DNA of 64,000 bases from NCBI RefSeq assembly GCF_026191725.2, contig NZ_CP120863.1, forward strand, positions 3,700,001 to 3,764,000, read 5' to 3'. Below, in pieces: positions 43,136-51,533 of the stretch. Source of the DNA: Roseibium porphyridii. Its GTDB lineage: Bacteria; Pseudomonadota; Alphaproteobacteria; Rhizobiales; Stappiaceae. The notes under the pieces were generated by a model. It searched no databases. It worked only from the letters and a program-made list of their open reading frames with translations, and was not told the DNA's origin. Made by a program: the position numbers and the translations under genes. How positions within the stretch are numbered: the first letter of the stretch is position 1; every line of letters starts with the position of its first letter.

Positions 43136-45127
43136 TCAGCTCACGTCTACTGACGGAATTCGCAGCGAAAACACTGTCCCTCGCCCGGGTTCGGAAGACA
43201 CATCAAGCACAAGACCGTTTTGCGCGGCCAAGTCCATGCAAATGGCAAGACCAAGGCCATGACCTTCGCTCTCTTCTCCCGATTGCCAGGCTCGTCTGAA
43301 CTGTGCCAGTTCTACTTCACTCATGCCGGGTCCTGTGTCGACAACCTGCAAAAGCACGTGATCAGCCCGGCGTCTGATACCGGCGAGCACCCTGCCTCTT
43401 TCGGTATATTTGATAGCGTTCGACACCAGGTTCGAAGCAATGCGCATCAAGGCCAAAGGCTGAACTGAAATCATGGCACTGGATTCAACAATAACGAGGT
43501 CGAGGCCCTTTGAAGCGGCTTCGTCCCGAAACATTTGACCAACGGTCTCGAGGACCAGCGAAATCCCGTATGGTTCCGGATCTGGCTGCTCTCGCTCGTG
43601 GTCTCTTTCTGTGCTCTCTTCCATGACCTTCGGGCGAGCATCCTCAAGATGCTCCAAGGCAAGATTCTGAATATAGTCGAAAGCTTCGTGCAGACGCTCG
43701 CGTGTGGCACTTGTTTCATCGCGCGTCATTGCCTCAACCGTCATGCGAAGCGCGCTCAAGGGTTGCTTGATATCGTGTGACATGGTCGCCAACTGGAGCT
43801 GGCGCTTCTCGGCCAATTCGCGAATACGCGAATAGTTCTGTTCGGCTTTCAGCAGTTCCCGCGCGGCATCCGCTTCCTTGCGGACGGCTTCAATTTCCCT
43901 GTCCAGCGCTCTTGCATGTTCGCGCCGCAATTCGACGAGCCCGGTGGAAAGACCTGCCATAACGCCAAATGCCAATGTGGCGTAGACACCCTTTATGAAC
44001 CAAGGAATGGAGATCTCCGCGATGCCCATACGAAAAATCGCCAGAACAATCACCAGGGTGAAACCCGCAATTGTGACTGAAGTGACCCAGCGAACCACCC
44101 GCTTGCGTGCGCCATTGAAAGCGTCCCAGTGAAAAACGGCATAGACCTGCGCAAGCAGCATGCCTGCAAGGAGAACATATGAAAATTGCGCCATGAATTC
44201 GGCTGGAAGGATGAATACAAGGATGATCGCACCAAGTGCTCCAGCACCCGCCCAGGACAATTGCATGTGGAAGCGTTGCCGGCTGGAATACCGCTGCAGC
44301 GACAACCCTGCACAATAGTAGCCCTGAGCGATCACCAGGAGCAGCAGGACAAGCCCCACTGACAGATGAATGTCAGGTAGATCAGGATGGAGCCAACGGT
44401 AGGGAAAATTGTCCAGATAAGCGACAAACCCGAGACCCAGCATCAGGAGCAACGCATAGGAAAATTCCACAACGCTCTTCATTGCGATGCTGAAGACGAA
44501 AAAGAATATCAGGCAAGAGCCGAGAAAGGCATAAAAGCCAGCAAGCTTCAGTCCACTCGCGAATGCATTTTCCTGATGAAAGGCTGGCGGCTCCAGGACG
44601 AAATCGACTTCCTCAATAGCGCCGTGAACCATTCGTGTGGCGAGCACTGCTTCTTCACCCGGGCCAAGAACAATCGAAAGGCTGCGAAGGCGAGACATGC
44701 TGTAGTCGTCTGGATTGAACGCGCGGCGAATGTCGTGTTCGAGGAGCTGTTCGACAGTTCCATCCGGCCTGATGAGGTGAACGTCGAGCGCAATCAAGCC
44801 GTAGATATCGGAAGCCAGGACCCAGCTAGAGTGGGCCTGATCAGGGATCCGTTCAGGGCCCTTCAGAGCAAGTAGTCCCCAGATCCCCTGATAAGGAACG
44901 ACCTTCGCTGCAACGCCTTCGAAGCTGACCGACAAACCGCCATCTTTGAATTGGGCTGCAAGCTCGGCAAGCGCCTGCTTCCTGTCTTCCGCAAAGCCCA
45001 TGAATTCACCGACATTTTCGACAGGCCGGTTGTGTTTGAGTTCCAGTGTTTGCGGTGCGGCTGACGCTGCAACGGTTGCGAAAACAACACTCAAGCAGAC
45101 AAGGAAATATGCTATGACTGCTCTCAC
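43136..45127 (-). CDS. 7TMR-DISM sensor histidine kinase
   Basis: 663 residues from a GTG at 45127. This start gives a clean signal peptide (RAVIAYFLVCLSVVFATVAA) and follows AAGGGGAC at 5-base spacing; in-frame ATGs upstream (45157 and beyond) have no ribosome site and would hide the signal. After a periplasmic DISM-like domain (to ~190) come seven helices (~194-394), a coiled coil, and a HisKA domain with His451 in ATMSHDIKQPLSALR; the ATPase domain shows NLVSNAIKYTERGRV, DTGPGM and GHGLGLAI. It is divergent from a LuxR-type response regulator, its probable partner, and lies 187 bp upstream of the acyltransferase-RTX pair. Confidence 0.9.
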   Translation of the reverse strand: MRAVIAYFLVCLSVVFATVAASAAPQTLELKHNRPVENVGEFMGFAEDRKQALAELAAQFKDGGLSVSFEGVAAKVVPYQGIWGLLALKGPERIPDQAHSSWVLASDIYGLIALDVHLIRPDGTVEQLLEHDIRRAFNPDDYSMSRLRSLSIVLGPGEEAVLATRMVHGAIEEVDFVLEPPAFHQENAFASGLKLAGFYAFLGSCLIFFFVFSIAMKSVVEFSYALLLMLGLGFVAYLDNFPYRWLHPDLPDIHLSVGLVLLLLVIAQGYYCAGLSLQRYSSRQRFHMQLSWAGAGALGAIILVFILPAEFMAQFSYVLLAGMLLAQVYAVFHWDAFNGARKRVVRWVTSVTIAGFTLVIVLAIFRMGIAEISIPWFIKGVYATLAFGVMAGLSTGLVELRREHARALDREIEAVRKEADAARELLKAEQNYSRIRELAEKRQLQLATMSHDIKQPLSALRMTVEAMTRDETSATRERLHEAFDYIQNLALEHLEDARPKVMEESTERDHEREQPDPEPYGISLVLETVGQMFRDEAASKGLDLVIVESSAMISVQPLALMRIASNLVSNAIKYTERGRVLAGIRRRADHVLLQVVDTGPGMSEVELAQFRRAWQSGEESEGHGLGLAICMDLAAQNGLVLDVSSEPGRGTVFSLRIPSVDVS

Positions 45128-45145
45128 ACCGTCCCCTTCACCTTT

Positions 45146-45814
45146 TTGGTCGAGCATACATTGTCGCAGTCCCGCTTTCATGCCGTAATTGCTGATGACC
45201 ATGCAATTGTCCGAGCCGGATTGCGCAGTGCCCTTGAAACTCCAGGCACCGTCGAGCCAGACGGTATAGAAGTCGTTGCTGAAGCCAGCGACGGATTGCA
45301 GGCGATTGCAGCGCTTCGGCAGCACCGTCCTACATTGCTAATTCTGGATGTCCAGATGCCGCATGCTGGCGGGTTGGAAGTACTTGTGGAGGCAAGGCGC
45401 TGGTCGCCGGAGACAAAAGTCGTTGTGCTGACCGGCGTTTCAGCCATCGGCAAGATTGGTGAGTTGGTGGCCAGCGGCGTTGATGGGCTTTTTTCTAAAA
45501 GCGAAGACCATGATGAGCTAATCCGTAAGCTGCCGAACATCTTGCGCGGGCATCGCCACATTGCAACGCGTTTTGAAACTTTGCTTGAGGATGCTCCGGA
45601 TGTGCCGATACTGTCTGATCGCGAACGGCAAACTCTCAATTTGATTGTCTCAGGCCGATCCAACAAGGAAATTGCCGATACACTTGGCATCAGTGCCAAA
45701 ACAGTCGACCGCCACCGCACCAATCTCATGAAGAAACTTGATGTTCATTCCGTTGCGCAGCTGATTGCCTATGCCCTGCGCGAAGGCCTGATTGACCCTT
45801 CTGTCGAGCTGTAA
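45146..45814 (+). CDS. LuxR/NarL-family response regulator
   Basis: 222 residues from the TTG at 45146; a TTG at 45161 is the alternative and no in-frame ATG exists before the receiver domain (AVIADDHAIVRAG). Asp68 in LLILDVQMP is the phosphorylation site, and residues ~150-215 are a LuxR helix-turn-helix (LSDRERQTLNLIVSGRSNKE, then IADTLGISAKTVDRHRTNLM). The start codon lies only ~18 bp from that of the divergent sensor kinase, so the promoters must overlap coding DNA. Its likely targets are its own locus and the RTX pair. Confidence 0.9.
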   Translation: MVEHTLSQSRFHAVIADDHAIVRAGLRSALETPGTVEPDGIEVVAEASDGLQAIAALRQHRPTLLILDVQMPHAGGLEVLVEARRWSPETKVVVLTGVSAIGKIGELVASGVDGLFSKSEDHDELIRKLPNILRGHRHIATRFETLLEDAPDVPILSDRERQTLNLIVSGRSNKEIADTLGISAKTVDRHRTNLMKKLDVHSVAQLIAYALREGLIDPSVEL

Positions 45815-45850
45815 CGCCCAATATGCGCACTGGCTATTGGGTCAAACGCG

Positions 45851-45886
45851 AACGACCCCGCGCGTCCGTATCGCGGGATCGTTTCC
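45851..45886. terminator. Hairpin between response regulator and TRAP dctP, probable bidirectional terminator
   Basis: AACGACCCCGCG and CGCGGGATCGTT pair over 12 bp with one mismatch, between the convergent stops at 45814 and 45902. Plus-strand tail is TTCCTTCC. It probably serves both transcripts. Confidence 0.6.
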
Positions 45887-45901
45887 TTCCGGGATGCGTT
45901 A

Positions 45902-46966
45902 TCAGACTCGTTGAGTAAACGTCGCGGCCTTGACCTCAATCGCGTAGTCCTTTGCCAGAGCAAGGAACGCGTCATAGCTTTCTTGTACTTCGGCAAATTT
46001 CGGGTTGGCAGCAGCATTTTCGGCCATGACCTCTGAGACAGCCGGTTTGAGCGCTGCCATCACATCCTCAGGGAATGCGGCAAAAGTCACGCCATCGTCC
46101 TTGAGTTTTTTCATGGCGACGGCGTTGAAATAATCAAACTGCGCCGTGGTTTCGACCGAAACGGCCTCCGCAGCGTTGGCAATCACTGCCTGCAGATGCG
46201 CCGGCAGACCATCATAGGCATCTTGGTTGACAACGATTTCCAAGGCAGCAGACGGCTCGTGGAAGGCCGGGACATAACAGTATTTGGCAACCTTCTGCAG
46301 ACCAAAGGCCTGATCGAGCATGGGCCCGACCCATTCTGCCGCATCAATGGCGCCCGACTGGAAAGACGGAAAAATTTCCGGAGGCGGCAAGAGCACCGCA
46401 TTGACACCAAGCTTGCGCATAGCTTCACCGCCGAGACCAGCGATACGCATGTTGAGGCCTGAGAGATCGTCGAGGCTTTCCACCGGGTTCTTGAACCAGC
46501 CTGCGGCCTGTACTCCGGAACTGCCGGAATAGAAGGGTTTCAGACCACGTTCCGCATAAATGCTATCCCAAAGATCCTGACCACCGCCGTATCGCAGCCA
46601 AGCAGTGGTTTCCACTGCAGTCATGCCGAAAGGTACCGCTGAGAAGAAGTGCAAGGCCGAGTTTTTCGATGCCGCATAATAAGGCGTTGAATGGCCGATT
46701 TCAGCGGTTCCCTGCTCCACCGCATCTTCAACACCAAACGGTGGCACCAGCTCACCACCGGAAAAGACCTTCAGGGTTAACTGACCATCTGACATTGCCG
46801 CAACGCGTTCAGCAAAAGATGTCACATTGGTGCCAACACCGGGTGCCTTTGCAGGAAAGGAGGTCGGTAATTTCCACTCGACCTTGCCCTGTGCAATCGC
46901 CGGGGCAGACAGCATGGTTGCGGGCGCAGCAACGGCACCGACCTTCAGGAAATCGCGTCTTTTCAT
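45902..46966 (-). CDS. TRAP transporter solute-binding protein, TakP-like
   Basis: 354 residues with a Tat-like signal (MKRRDFLKVGAVAAPATMLS). Mature motifs (GVGTNVTSFAERVAAMSDG, GGELVPPFGVEDAVEQGTAE, then SGAIDAAEWVGPMLDQAFG) resemble the 2-oxo-acid-binding TakP group of DctP proteins, so pyruvate or another 2-oxo acid is a reasonable ligand guess. It is the last gene of the leftward dctQ-dctM-dctP unit, 12 bp after dctM. Confidence 0.92.
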   Translation of the reverse strand: MKRRDFLKVGAVAAPATMLSAPAIAQGKVEWKLPTSFPAKAPGVGTNVTSFAERVAAMSDGQLTLKVFSGGELVPPFGVEDAVEQGTAEIGHSTPYYAASKNSALHFFSAVPFGMTAVETTAWLRYGGGQDLWDSIYAERGLKPFYSGSSGVQAAGWFKNPVESLDDLSGLNMRIAGLGGEAMRKLGVNAVLLPPPEIFPSFQSGAIDAAEWVGPMLDQAFGLQKVAKYCYVPAFHEPSAALEIVVNQDAYDGLPAHLQAVIANAAEAVSVETTAQFDYFNAVAMKKLKDDGVTFAAFPEDVMAALKPAVSEVMAENAAANPKFAEVQESYDAFLALAKDYAIEVKAATFTQRV

Positions 46967-46978
46967 TTCAACTTCTCC

Positions 46979-48535
46979 TCAAAACAAAACAGCGGGCAGC
47001 CAGGTGGCAAGCACCGGAAACGCAACGACTACGGCAAGCGCCAGCAATTGAATTGCGACAAACGGAATAACCGCAACGTAAATGTCAGACGTTCGGATTT
47101 CCGCCGGGGCCACAGATCTAAAGTAAAAGAGCGCAAAACCGAAGGGCGGCGTCAAGAAGGATGTTTGCAGGTTGAGCGCAATCAGCACAGCAAACCAGAC
47201 CGGGCTTATGTCCGATTGCAGGATGATCGGCCCGACAATTGGCACGACAATGAAGATGATTTCGACAAATTCCAGGATGAATCCCAGGAGGAATATGACC
47301 AGAAGCGTCAAAACAAGCATGCCATAAGCGCCGCCGGGCAATGCCTGCAAAACTTCGGCGACGTGCTCATCTCCGTCAAAACCGCGAAAGACCAGCGACA
47401 GAATGCTGGCAGCGATCACGATGCCGAAGATCATGCCCGTAATCGACACAGTTTCACGCAGTGCAGGTATCAAAACATCTTTCTTCAGAAGCGAATTTGC
47501 AGCAGCCAACAACAGACAGAAAGCCAACAACATCAAGGCAACGGAAACAATCGTTGTGCCCGACCACACGATCTTGCCGCCGGCAAATTCAAGGCCAAAG
47601 ACGCCTGCTCTGCGCAAAACCAAAAGCAGAAGGGCCAATATTGCACACGCAATTGCAAGACGTGCGGCGGGACCTCCCCGGCCTGAGGCGGCGATCAATA
47701 CGGCGCCAGCCACCCCAACAGATGCGGCTTCGGTGGGCGTTGCAACGCCAACAAGAATGCTACCAAGAACTGCGACGATCAATCCGAGTGTCGGAGCAAT
47801 GCTTCCAATCAATTCAAGGACCGAGACTTTGTTTTCGTCCGCATTCGACCGGTCTGCCGCAGGAGTGCCGCGTAAGCGAAAAAGGACATAAGCGGCGTAA
47901 AGCAAGACAAGTAAAAGCCCGGGCAGCAGCGCGCCAGCGAACAGATCCCCAACTGTAACGGGGTCCGGAGCAAAATTTCCGGCCTCCTGCTGCGCCTCGA
48001 AATAGGCATTGGAAATCTGGTCACCCAAAAGAATGAGGACAATTGAAGGCGGGATGATCTGGCCCAATGTGCCGCTTGCACAGATCAACCCGGCACTCAT
48101 GTGCTTGTTGATGCCCGACGACAGAAGCGCCGGGAGTGTGATTGTGCCCAGCATAACAATAGTCGCGCCGATGATGCCCGTAGACGCTGCAATCAACGCA
48201 CTCACCAAAATGACGGCGAGAGCAAGCGACCCTTGATTGCCACCCAACGCATTCGTCAGGCTCTTGAGCATTTTCTCGGCCTGCCGCGATTTCTCCAACA
48301 AGAGGCCCATGAACACGAAGAGTGGCACAGCAAGCAGCAACGGATTGGACATGACCCCGAAGACACGCTGCGGCGCAGCTTGAAAAAAAACGAGATCGAA
48401 TTGGCCGAAAGCGGCAGCAAGCAATGCGACAAGGGTGGGTGCTCCGGCAATGGCCAGCAGAACCGGGACACCGGACAAAATGCAGCCGAAAACGGCCATG
48501 GCCATTATGAGCAACCAGACAACATCCATGCTCAT
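46979..48535 (-). CDS. TRAP transporter large permease DctM
   Basis: 518 residues with about 13-14 membrane helices. MSMDVVWLLIMAMAVFGCIL and GVPVLLAIAG at the start, FVFMGLLLEKS, ASTGIIGATIVMLGTITLP and LGQIIPPSIVLILLGDQ are DctM hallmarks. It is longer than the usual ~430 residues owing to an inserted hydrophobic/charged region (~250-360), as in the extended DctM subgroup. Its ATG (48535) overlaps the dctQ stop (ATGA). It carries solute with sodium, together with DctQ and DctP. Confidence 0.93.
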   Translation of the reverse strand: MSMDVVWLLIMAMAVFGCILSGVPVLLAIAGAPTLVALLAAAFGQFDLVFFQAAPQRVFGVMSNPLLLAVPLFVFMGLLLEKSRQAEKMLKSLTNALGGNQGSLALAVILVSALIAASTGIIGATIVMLGTITLPALLSSGINKHMSAGLICASGTLGQIIPPSIVLILLGDQISNAYFEAQQEAGNFAPDPVTVGDLFAGALLPGLLLVLLYAAYVLFRLRGTPAADRSNADENKVSVLELIGSIAPTLGLIVAVLGSILVGVATPTEAASVGVAGAVLIAASGRGGPAARLAIACAILALLLLVLRRAGVFGLEFAGGKIVWSGTTIVSVALMLLAFCLLLAAANSLLKKDVLIPALRETVSITGMIFGIVIAASILSLVFRGFDGDEHVAEVLQALPGGAYGMLVLTLLVIFLLGFILEFVEIIFIVVPIVGPIILQSDISPVWFAVLIALNLQTSFLTPPFGFALFYFRSVAPAEIRTSDIYVAVIPFVAIQLLALAVVVAFPVLATWLPAVLF

Positions 48536-49005
48536 TTGAAGGCCTGCCGGACAGCGCCGATCAGTCTCTGAAGGCAATGGAGGATCACAAGCGCCGGCAA
48601 AATCAGCAAGCAGGTCTTGACCAGAAACAATCCTGGGAGCCCTCCTGTTTCCGGCGAGCCCTCCAGAATGACCCAGGAGCTCTTCACCAGCGGGAATGCC
48701 GCCCAAAGCATGATGCCGAAAACCGGAAGCGCAAGAAGAAGATCTCCGAGCCAGTCTATGCGTCGATTGACGGCGTCGTCCCATTTTTGGCGAAAGACAT
48801 CAACACGCACGTGATTTCCCCCGTCAAATGCAACGATAACCGACAAGGCAACCAGAGACGCAAAGGCATAATTGACCGCATCCTGTATTTCCAAAAAACC
48901 GAAACCCAAGAGGTAACGCATCAAGACAATCAGCAGCTGTCCCAGAAAAACAGTTGCGGTGAGCACCATGCAAATCCATCGGACGGTATTGAAAATCCCT
49001 CGCAT
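48532..49005 (-). CDS. TRAP transporter small permease DctQ
   Basis: 157 residues from ATG 49005, which has GGAACGGAC upstream; an upstream TTG at 49038 would add 11. Four membrane helices, with VVAFDGGNHVRVDVF (the DctQ ExxHxxxD-like motif) between TM2 and TM3 and LPALVILHCLQRLI at the end. First gene of the TRAP operon; its stop overlaps the dctM start. Confidence 0.9.
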   Translation of the reverse strand: MRGIFNTVRWICMVLTATVFLGQLLIVLMRYLLGFGFLEIQDAVNYAFASLVALSVIVAFDGGNHVRVDVFRQKWDDAVNRRIDWLGDLLLALPVFGIMLWAAFPLVKSSWVILEGSPETGGLPGLFLVKTCLLILPALVILHCLQRLIGAVRQAFK

Positions 49006-49628
49006 CAAAAGTCCGTTCCAATAACTTCCGTCCAACAATGCACTCGATTGACTCTTTTGATCCGGCGCTCAAATCGGGTGCAGATTAGTCGCCTGATTTG
49101 GTCATGTATAGAAGCATTTACTTTCGCAGCCACGATAACCCCCAGGCGAAAATAGGCTCCTGCGGCGTGAAAATCCTACACACCGTTATATCTCTTTTGT
49201 TCACACACCCGGGCTTCATGAGATCAGGTCCCGGCAATCCAGTCTGAAACCAACGTCGCATTCGACTGTCGCCTGACTGAATTTCTATTTGGTCACCGAA
49301 AGGAGAAAGTTTGCGTCGCAAAAACTCAACAACCAATCTTAGCTGCTTGAATGGTCTGAAGATTGTGACACGCATTCAGGCGCAGGAATTTTTTTGGATA
49401 GATTTCAGAATCTTAAAAAGAAATTTGACGCTCTATTTCCACAACTTTGACTATCATGAACTCACTTTGACTCCTTGCTGCGCCGCAGCAATTACGATAA
49501 CCAAATTGGCAAGGTGCCGTCATCACCGCGCGGCCACTGCGCTCCTTTCTCCTCCTAAAGCAAAGTGGCTTCCTCCCAGCGGAAATCCGGCATCTTCCGG
49601 TTTTTGAATTCATTCAGGAGTCCCTTCA
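49006..49628. other. Intergenic region TRAP operon / peroxiredoxin
   Basis: About 620 bp between divergent starts, holding both promoters. A 98-codon plus-strand frame at 49311-49607 lacks a domain and a ribosome site and is not called. I see no clear OxyR-type or other operator. Confidence 0.5.
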
Positions 49629-50171
49629 ATGCTCGGCAAAAAAATTCCTTTCGTTACATTTCGCACCCGTGTTCGCGACGATTCAATCGATGGACCTAAC
49701 CCCTTTCGTTGGGAAGACAAAACCAGCGAGGACTATTTCAAGGGCAAAAGGGTCGTCCTGTTTTCCCTTCCAGGTGCATTCACGCCAACCTGCTCCACGT
49801 TTCAGCTCCCCGATTTTGAGAAACTCTATGCCGACTTCCAAGCCGAAGGTGTCGACGAAATCTACTGTGTATCGGTGAACGACGCGTTCGTTATGAATGC
49901 CTGGGCCAAGGCGCAGGGCGTGAACAGCGTCAAAGTTATTCCTGATGGATCCGGCGAGTTCACGCGCAAGATGGGCATGCTCGTCGCCAAAGACAATCTT
50001 GGCTTTGGAATGCGTTCGTGGAGGTATGGCGCCATTGTCAACGATGGTGTTGTCGAACAATGGTTTGAAGAAGAAGGCTTCTCCGACAATTGCGAGAGCG
50101 ACCCCTACGGTCTGTCTTCCCCGCAAAACATTCTTGAATCCTTGCGCGCCGACAAAGTCAAAGCCGCATAA
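49629..50171 (+). CDS. Peroxiredoxin, Prx5/AhpC-TSA type
   Basis: 180 residues. The peroxidatic Cys is Cys55 in LPGAFTPTCSTFQLPDF, with SVNDAFVMNAWAKAQGV and GSGEFTRKMGMLVAKDNLGFG following, the Prx5 subfamily pattern. It reduces hydroperoxides using thioredoxin or glutaredoxin. AGGAG sits 12 bases upstream of the ATG. A strong terminator follows. Confidence 0.93.
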   Translation: MLGKKIPFVTFRTRVRDDSIDGPNPFRWEDKTSEDYFKGKRVVLFSLPGAFTPTCSTFQLPDFEKLYADFQAEGVDEIYCVSVNDAFVMNAWAKAQGVNSVKVIPDGSGEFTRKMGMLVAKDNLGFGMRSWRYGAIVNDGVVEQWFEEEGFSDNCESDPYGLSSPQNILESLRADKVKAA

Positions 50172-50199
50172 ATCAGAACAGGCTTCTATCTGCTTGTTC

Positions 50200-50233
50200 A
50201 AAGCCCCGGATTGAGAGATCCGGGGCTTTTTTG
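50200..50233 (+). terminator. Rho-independent terminator of the peroxiredoxin gene
   Basis: A 12-bp perfect stem AAAGCCCCGGAT / ATCCGGGGCTTT with a 6-base loop, running into a T6 tract on the plus strand. On the minus strand it may also end the cyd operon, whose last gene cydX stops at 50235. Confidence 0.9.
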
Positions 50234-50234
50234 T

Positions 50235-50357
50235 CTATCGTCTCAGGTCTTCCTGTCGCCGACGCTCGTCTTCACTTCGCAGTTCCAGCCACATGGCATT
50301 CAGGATTGCGAGGCAACACGCCAACGGCATCCCGAGGATCCAGGCAAAATACCACAT
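50235..50357 (-). CDS. cydX: Cytochrome bd oxidase small subunit CydX
   Basis: 40 residues: MWYFAWILGMPLACCLAILN then a charged tail (AMWLELRSEDERRRQEDLRR). This is the CydX/YbgT pattern (MWYFAWILG...NAMW) of the single-helix subunit that stabilises the haems of cytochrome bd. It begins 12 bp after cydB on the same strand, preceded by GGAGATGACCTG (GGAG 8 bases before the ATG), and ends at the shared terminator. Confidence 0.92.
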   Translation of the reverse strand: MWYFAWILGMPLACCLAILNAMWLELRSEDERRRQEDLRR

Positions 50358-50369
50358 CAGGTCATCTCC

Positions 50370-51527
50370 TCAGTAGGCCGTGTGATTGTCGCGTTCGATG
50401 GTTTCCTCATCCACCTTGCCCCACAGGACCTTGTAGACCCAGGCCGTGTACACGAGGATCATAGGCAGGAAGATCAAGGTCGCCACCAACATGTTGAACA
50501 GTGTTCGATGTGTCGACGACGCATCCCAGACCGTCAGGCTGGCTTCAGGTTGAACCGAAGATGGCAGTATGAAGGGAAACATGGATACACCGACGGTGGA
50601 TATGATCCCGACGACCGCTGACTTGGAAAACAGAAAGATCGGCATTTCCAGTCGTGTCTGCAGGAGCAACATTGTGCCCAGCATGCCGACAAAACCGAGC
50701 CCTGGTGCAAGCCAGAGGATGGGATGCGCCGCGTAGTTGATCATCCATGCACCGCTTTCCGTGACGGCTTGTTTGGCCAGCGGGTTGGCCTGCATGTTCG
50801 GGTCAACCTCCGAGGTGATCCGGAAGCCTTCGACATAACCGCTGGCGATGAGATAACCACCGAGCGCAAACAGAACGATACCCAAAGCAGATGCAAGCGT
50901 GCCGAACCGCCGAGCGCGTGCCGCAATGTCTCCCGAGGCCCGCATTACGAGCCAAACCGAACCGTGCATCACGAGCATCGCGACAGACAACAAGCCACAA
51001 AGAAGGGAGAATGGTGAAAACAGGCCAAAGAACGACCCTTCATAAGTCATGCGCAGGTCAGAATCGAGGCTGAACGGAACACCCAGCAACACATTGCCAA
51101 CGGCAACGCCGAAGACCAGCGCAGGCACGAATGAACCGGTAAACAGCGCCCAATCCCAGGCAGTGCGCCATGAGGGGTCCGGCCGTTTCGACCGGTATTT
51201 GAAGGCGACAGGCCTGAGGATCATGGCTGCAAGCACGATGAACATCGCGAGATAGAAACCTGAGAAGCTGATCGCATAAAGCGGCGGCCAGGCAGCGAAG
51301 ATCGCACCGCCTCCCAGGATAAACCAGACCTGATTGCCTTCCCAGGTCGGGCCAATCGTATTGATTACGACACGCCGTTCGATGTCGCTCTCAGCGATAA
51401 AGGGCAGCAAGGCTCCAACACCCATGTCAAAACCGTCCGTGACGGCAAAGCCGATCAGCAGAATGCCGAGAAGCAGCCACCAGATCATCTTTAGTACCGA
51501 GTAATCGATCAATTCATAAAGGATCAT
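50370..51527 (-). CDS. cydB: Cytochrome bd ubiquinol oxidase subunit II, CydB
   Basis: 385 residues, about nine membrane helices. WWLLLGILLIGFAVTDGFDMGVGALLPF is split over the first helix region typical of CydB, followed by GPTWEGNQVW and AAWPPLYAISFSGFY. It pairs with CydA in the inner membrane. It begins 6 bp after cydA. Confidence 0.96.
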   Translation of the reverse strand: MILYELIDYSVLKMIWWLLLGILLIGFAVTDGFDMGVGALLPFIAESDIERRVVINTIGPTWEGNQVWFILGGGAIFAAWPPLYAISFSGFYLAMFIVLAAMILRPVAFKYRSKRPDPSWRTAWDWALFTGSFVPALVFGVAVGNVLLGVPFSLDSDLRMTYEGSFFGLFSPFSLLCGLLSVAMLVMHGSVWLVMRASGDIAARARRFGTLASALGIVLFALGGYLIASGYVEGFRITSEVDPNMQANPLAKQAVTESGAWMINYAAHPILWLAPGLGFVGMLGTMLLLQTRLEMPIFLFSKSAVVGIISTVGVSMFPFILPSSVQPEASLTVWDASSTHRTLFNMLVATLIFLPMILVYTAWVYKVLWGKVDEETIERDNHTAY

Positions 51528-51533
51528 CGTGTC

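Noticed and set aside
45127..45325. Longer kinase reading from ATG at 45157 or further upstream
   Set aside because: The extra residues have no ribosome site and would overlap the divergent regulator; the GTG at 45127 gives a clean signal peptide and a strong ribosome site.
49311..49607. 98-codon frame upstream of the peroxiredoxin gene
   Set aside because: Composition and start are not gene-like and it covers the expected promoter.
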